This document shows positions 4,957 through 5,143 of a stretch of DNA of 5,143 nt, piece after piece. The translations under genes were made by a program, and so were the position numbers. Source of the stretch: Dehalococcoidia bacterium (lineage in GTDB: Bacteria > Chloroflexota > Dehalococcoidia > UBA3495); the NCBI GenBank assembly GCA_028822675.1, contig JAPKDE010000188.1, positions 1 through 5,143 on the forward strand, written 5' to 3'. Positions within the stretch are counted from its first letter, which is position 1, and every line of letters begins with the position of its first letter. Below the pieces are notes generated by a model that saw only the letters and a list, made by a program, of their open reading frames with translations, had not been told where the DNA came from and did not search any database.

Positions 4957-5143
4957 AGCAACAGGGTATTTCCATGCCTGAAGACGACCAATGGGACGCC
5001 CTACGGGATATTGTGGTCGGAAATGCAATGACTACGGAATACCCCAGTGTCCACCCAGAAGCCACTCTCCACGATCTCAATGAGTTGTTCTTAGAGTCTG
5101 GTCACCACGGGTTTCCAGTGGTGGATGACGAGCAAAAACTGGT
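4953..5143 (+). CDS. CBS-domain protein, probable C-terminal tail of a ClC-type chloride channel (5'-truncated, runs off the right edge)
   Basis: Sixty-three codons are visible from the first in-frame ATG. VVGNAMTTEYPSVHPEATL (21-39), then FLESGHHGFPVVDD (46-59), is a typical first CBS domain, of the form found behind bacterial ClC chloride channels and transporters, where CBS pairs bind adenine nucleotides and tune the channel. The frame stays open upstream to 4824, and the codons just before the ATG read RRESIYNIK, followed by MQQQGIS. This matches the S-I-Y-T-x-K-L-x-R-R-G-I linker joining the last ClC helix to the CBS pair. The ClC membrane domain is not encoded upstream and there is no alternative ATG, GTG or TTG in the open stretch. 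The nearest purine-rich sequence (AGGGAGAG, 4929-4936) is about 16 nt from the ATG, too far for a good SD. It is thus likely a remnant of a truncated channel gene, although a standalone CBS protein remains possible. Domain call confident; intact-gene status doubtful. Confidence 0.65.
   Translation, partial: MQQQGISMPEDDQWDALRDIVVGNAMTTEYPSVHPEATLHDLNELFLESGHHGFPVVDDEQKL

Noticed and set aside
1..5143. CRISPR array, tRNA, rRNA, insertion sequence or prophage genes
   Set aside because: No regularly spaced repeats, T-arm-like motifs, terminal inverted repeats with a transposase, or phage-like proteins were found on either strand.

Overview
The window is about 5.1 kb of bacterial DNA with a G+C content in the mid-fifties (judged by eye). 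It holds four complete genes in a row on the + strand, one complete gene on the - strand, and a partial gene at each edge. The gene content is a flavin-dependent luciferase-like monooxygenase in tandem copies, a two-domain carboxymuconolactone decarboxylase-like protein, an alpha/beta hydrolase-fold protein and a MaoC/FAS1-like dehydratase. This resembles the catabolic gene neighbourhoods of uncultivated Chloroflexota (SAR202 / Dehalococcoidia-like), which are known for expanded flavin monooxygenase families. That placement is inference from gene content only; there is no rRNA or marker gene here.

Layout. (1) 1-172, - strand: N-terminal 57 codons of a MaoC-type/FAS1-like dehydratase, starting at a GTG with a strong SD. 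Its likely promoter (TTGACA, 17 nt, TAGACT) carries an 18-nt palindrome exactly between the -35 and -10. (2) 173-416: divergent intergenic region. (3) 417-4100, + strand: putative operon of LLM oxidoreductase copy A, LLM copy B (about 80% identical protein), a two-domain CMD-like protein and an alpha/beta hydrolase-fold protein, with gaps of 62, 76 and 42 nt. Each gene has its own SD-like sequence. (4) 4153-4533, - strand: CrcB/Fluc fluoride channel, TTG start, convergent with the operon. (5) 4534-4952: about 420 bp with no convincing gene, containing a long hairpin. (6) 4953-5143, + strand: CBS-domain sequence that looks like the cytoplasmic tail of a ClC-type chloride channel without its membrane domain; it runs off the window.

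How the genes may work together. The two monooxygenases could oxidise an organic substrate using reduced flavin or F420. The CMD-like and alpha/beta hydrolase proteins are neighbours in the same order as PcaC and PcaD (decarboxylase, then enol-lactone hydrolase) of the beta-ketoadipate pathway, so a ring or lactone breakdown route is a reasonable hypothesis. Against a literal PcaCD role, the hydrolase-fold protein appears to have lost all three canonical triad residues, and the two CMD domains have each lost a different conserved histidine. These altered active sites, the mosaic divergence of the tandem monooxygenases, the operator-like palindrome and the orphan ClC tail are the points most worth a second look.
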